Positions 61,940-64,000 of a DNA stretch of 64,000 bases are shown here, one piece after another. The position numbers were made by a program, and so were the translations under genes. Positions within the stretch are counted from its first letter, which is position 1. Each line of letters opens with the position of its first letter. The notes beneath the pieces were generated by a model. The model ran no database searches. It saw only the letters and a program-made list of their open reading frames with translations, and was not told the origin of the DNA. Origin of the DNA: Paenibacillus lupini (GTDB taxonomy: Bacteria > Bacillota > Bacilli > Paenibacillales > Paenibacillaceae); assembly GCF_011761355.1 (NCBI RefSeq), contig NZ_JAASRW010000006.1, positions 124,001 to 188,000 of the forward strand, given 5' to 3'.

Positions 61940-63043
61940 TTGAAAAATACCGAAACAAAGCAACAACACTTGGCCTATGGCTGGAATCACGATTGGGAAA
62001 ATAAACTGGCGCAACTGCCAGCTAGCTCACGCTTGCTTTCTCCCGCACGGGTTATCGCTCAGCATTCCCACTCTTATCAGATCATGACGCCGGATGGTGA
62101 ACATACAGCTACAGTCACAGGCAAATATGAATTTAATGCGGTGCTAAAAAGCGATTTTCCTGCCGTTGGAGATTGGGTCATGGCGGAGAAGCTGGCGGGA
62201 GAAACTCGTTCCGTCATTCACTCTCTCCTGCCTCGCCAAAGCGTGATGATCCGCAAAGCGGCCGGAGGTGCAGTAGACGACCAGGTTATCGGTGCCAATA
62301 TGGATTATTTATTCATTACGAACGCCCTTAACCAAGATTTTAATGTTCGTAAAATGGAGCGCTACTTAATCGCGGCATGGGAAAGTGGTGCTGCTCCGGT
62401 TATCTTGCTGACGAAAGCCGACTTATGCGAAGAGCCCGAGGCTTTCGCAGCTCTCATGGAAAGTGCCGCACCAGGCGTACCCATCCACTTGATCAGCGCC
62501 CTACAAGACCAAGGGAAAGAGCAGCTTCTCCCTTATTTGCAAGCGGGTAAAACAATTGCTGTCACAGGCTCGTCCGGCGTTGGAAAGTCAACCTTGCTGA
62601 ATTGGCTCGCAGGCGACAACATCATGGAGACACAGGGCATCCGCGAGAACGATGCGCGCGGACGTCATACAACGACGCACCGGGAGCTGTTCCTACTGCC
62701 AAGTGGTGCACTTGTCATGGATACGCCAGGTATGCGCGAGCTCCAGCTGTGGGATGCGCATGACGGACTAGAGCAGGCTTTTTCCGATATTGAAGAGCTG
62801 TCTGCCCAATGCCGTTACCGGGATTGCCGTCACGAATCGGATCCCGGCTGCGCTGTTCTGCAAGCAATCGAAGATGGAACACTGGAAGCAAAACGGCTGC
62901 ATAACTACAAAAAGACAGCCAAAGAGCTGTCTCATCTCGCCCGTAAAGAAAACAGCCTCGCGAAAAAAGCAAAAAAGGCAGCCGGCTCTTCACCACGTAA
63001 AAACGAACACCGAGCAAAAACGGACGTTTGGGACTACGATTAA
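61940..63043 (+). CDS. RsgA-type (YjeQ/YloQ family) ribosome-associated GTPase
   Basis: 367 residues from TTG with GAGGAG upstream. Circularly permuted GTPase: an OB-like N-domain (~1-105), then G4 LLTKADLC (about 155), G1 GSSGVGKSTLL (about 214), G3 DTPGMRELQLWD, and a C-terminal zinc knuckle CRYRDCRHESDPGC. Family members act in 30S maturation. This solitary gene, not next to the usual prpC-prkC genes, may be a paralogue; that cannot be confirmed from this window. Expression probably depends on reading through two terminators in the leader. Confidence 0.92.
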   Translation: MKNTETKQQHLAYGWNHDWENKLAQLPASSRLLSPARVIAQHSHSYQIMTPDGEHTATVTGKYEFNAVLKSDFPAVGDWVMAEKLAGETRSVIHSLLPRQSVMIRKAAGGAVDDQVIGANMDYLFITNALNQDFNVRKMERYLIAAWESGAAPVILLTKADLCEEPEAFAALMESAAPGVPIHLISALQDQGKEQLLPYLQAGKTIAVTGSSGVGKSTLLNWLAGDNIMETQGIRENDARGRHTTTHRELFLLPSGALVMDTPGMRELQLWDAHDGLEQAFSDIEELSAQCRYRDCRHESDPGCAVLQAIEDGTLEAKRLHNYKKTAKELSHLARKENSLAKKAKKAAGSSPRKNEHRAKTDVWDYD

Positions 63044-63058
63044 GCCGTTAGCGAGCAA

Positions 63059-63100
63059 AGCCTTCGCCGATCTATCTGAGAAGTCTGGCGAAGGCTTTCT
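63059..63100 (+). terminator. Terminator after the RsgA-type gene
   Basis: Perfect 10-bp stem AGCCTTCGCC/GGCGAAGGCT (63059-63068 with 63087-63096), then TTCTTCT. Confidence 0.8.
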
Positions 63101-63154
63101 TCTACATAATCACATAATAGGGTAAGTAATAATTTTCCATGTGGTTAGTTTCAT

Positions 63155-63697
63155 ATGTCCATTAACAATCTGACTCAGATTGATTATATTCCTAGTGAAT
63201 CCATTATTACTGAGAAGAGGGATATATTGAGTGAGGAATGGAAAAAAGACCGGTTTGGAGCAATAGAACGCGGAGAGAATCCGATGGTCATCACCAAAAT
63301 GAAAAGCGGTTATGCCGTAATAGGAGATACTCAATTCTTGCCCGGGTATTGTGTACTTCTTGCTTACCCAAAGGTTAACTCTCTAAATGATCTAACCCTG
63401 CAGCAGCGTAATGACTATCTGCTCGATATGAGCTTAATCGGGGATGCGATTCAGTTCGTATGTAATCCGCGGCGGATCAATTATTCGATTTATGGCAACT
63501 CGGATGCTTTCTTACATTCTCATATTTTCCCCAGGTATGATTGGGAGCCAGAGGACAAGCAGTCTTATCCTGTTTGGCAATATGAAGCTCTATGGCATTG
63601 GCGAGAGCTTCAATACAACGATGAAAAGCATGGACAACTTCGAAAAAACATCACAGATAAACTTAATAATCTCATAAACGAAGCTTACAAAAATTAG
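63155..63697 (+). CDS. HIT-like nucleotide hydrolase/transferase
   Basis: 180 residues. The motif FLHSHIFPRYDWE resembles the HxHxxPR core of HIT/Ap4A hydrolase-type proteins, and VIGDTQFLPGYCVLLAYPKV is like the N-terminal strand pair of that fold. The expected third His of the canonical HIT triad is absent, so activity is uncertain. No clear ribosome binding site precedes ATG 63155, so the start is tentative. AT-rich compared with its upstream neighbour. Confidence 0.72.
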   Translation: MSINNLTQIDYIPSESIITEKRDILSEEWKKDRFGAIERGENPMVITKMKSGYAVIGDTQFLPGYCVLLAYPKVNSLNDLTLQQRNDYLLDMSLIGDAIQFVCNPRRINYSIYGNSDAFLHSHIFPRYDWEPEDKQSYPVWQYEALWHWRELQYNDEKHGQLRKNITDKLNNLINEAYKN

Positions 63698-63713
63698 CTC
63701 CACTAACTCATTA

Positions 63714-63950
63714 CTACTTTCTCCGTATCACCCTTAATGCCAACATATACAGCAAAAAGGTGATCATTACTCCAATCAGATAAGCCTGCCACGTGAAATG
63801 AACAACAACAAAAGAACTATCATGATATTGAAAATCTCCAAAGTCCTCACTCTGCTTAGCATTCATATATCCAACAAACAAAAAAACAAAGTACGGGATC
63901 AACAAACTAAGTGCAATCCCCAAAAAAGTCTGCTTCATTGTAAGCTTCAA
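63714..63950 (-). CDS. Small membrane protein, two predicted helices
   Basis: 78 residues from TTG at 63950 (GGAGG eight bases upstream; the ATG five codons earlier lies in the ribosome binding site). Two hydrophobic helices (FLGIALSLLIPYFVFLFVGY; AYLIGVMITFLLYMLALRV) flank a polar loop. No family recognised. It is convergent with the HIT-like gene. Confidence 0.65.
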   Translation of the reverse strand: MKLTMKQTFLGIALSLLIPYFVFLFVGYMNAKQSEDFGDFQYHDSSFVVVHFTWQAYLIGVMITFLLYMLALRVIRRK

Positions 63951-63972
63951 ATCAATTACCTCCATCCATAAA

Positions 63973-64000
63973 AAGGGCTGCCAAACAAATGGCAGCCCTT
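63973..64000. terminator. Hairpin terminator at the window edge
   Basis: Perfect 11-bp stem AAGGGCTGCCA/TGGCAGCCCTT with a short loop, ending at the last base of the window. Likely belongs to a gene beyond the edge. Confidence 0.6.

Noticed and set aside
63155..63697. Catalytic HIT hydrolase with a full histidine triad
   Set aside because: Only HSHIFPR is visible; the third His is missing, so I call it HIT-like only.

Overview
The window looks like a chromosomal core segment of a spore-forming Bacillales bacterium, most likely Paenibacillus or a close relative. The evidence is the gene order (tig-clpP-clpX, lonB-lonA-engB-hemAX..BL-spoVID, gerM-rph-rdgB, citZ-icd-mdh, dnaE divergent from ytrHI-ytpI), sporulation and germination genes, strong AGGAGG-type ribosome binding sites, frequent GTG/TTG starts, and many short intergenic palindromes. 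There is no prophage, intact insertion sequence or CRISPR array.

Layout: 0.1-2.4 kb is a DHA2-type drug exporter divergent from its TetR-type regulator, with two perfect 16-bp palindromes between them. 2.7-13.2 kb (minus strand) is spoVID, an RluA-type pseudouridine synthase and the tetrapyrrole operon hemA-hemX-met8-hemC-cobA/hemD-hemB-hemL, preceded by a near-perfect PerR box. 13.3-25.5 kb holds speD (apparently frameshifted), engB, lonA, lonB, ispG, clpX, clpP, tig and a gene in the ysoA position. tRNA-Arg(TCT) follows. 26-32 kb has two small genes, an AsnO-type asparagine synthetase, and rdgB, rph and gerM. 32-36 kb is a more accessory-looking stretch: a PgpA/YutG-like gene, an APS kinase overlapping a sulfotransferase, an MBL-fold hydrolase and type 2 IPP isomerase. 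36.5-43.2 kb covers amino-sugar catabolism (nagB-nagA), a DeoR regulator, a KDG-type sugar kinase, a small membrane protein and RecQ. 43.3-47 kb is citZ-icd-mdh. 47.2-51.5 kb is ppx convergent with ppk, then a thioesterase. 51.7-60 kb is pyk, accD-accA, a second PgpA-like gene and dnaE. 60-64 kb is ytrH-ytrI-ytpI, a leader-controlled RsgA-type GTPase, a HIT-like protein and a small membrane protein.

How the genes work together: one operon carries glutamyl-tRNA through to uroporphyrinogen III and also holds the siroheme branch. The Clp/Lon/trigger-factor block handles protein quality control. citZ-icd-mdh, pyk and accDA link glycolysis, the TCA cycle and fatty-acid synthesis. ppk/ppx set polyphosphate levels, and a PhoP-type repeat array sits upstream of ppk.

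The most interesting signals are non-coding. (1) A family of about 60-70-nt hairpin elements occurs at three loci (1, 3 and 3 copies), always in the same orientation and ending right at the Shine-Dalgarno of the downstream gene. (2) A 23-codon leader ORF and two tandem intrinsic terminators lie between a strong promoter and the RsgA-type GTPase gene, an arrangement typical of ribosome-mediated attenuation. (3) A four-hexamer PhoP-like array with exact 11-bp phasing lies upstream of ppk. (4) speD is split by a run of seven G. All functional statements rest on sequence reading alone; no database search was run.
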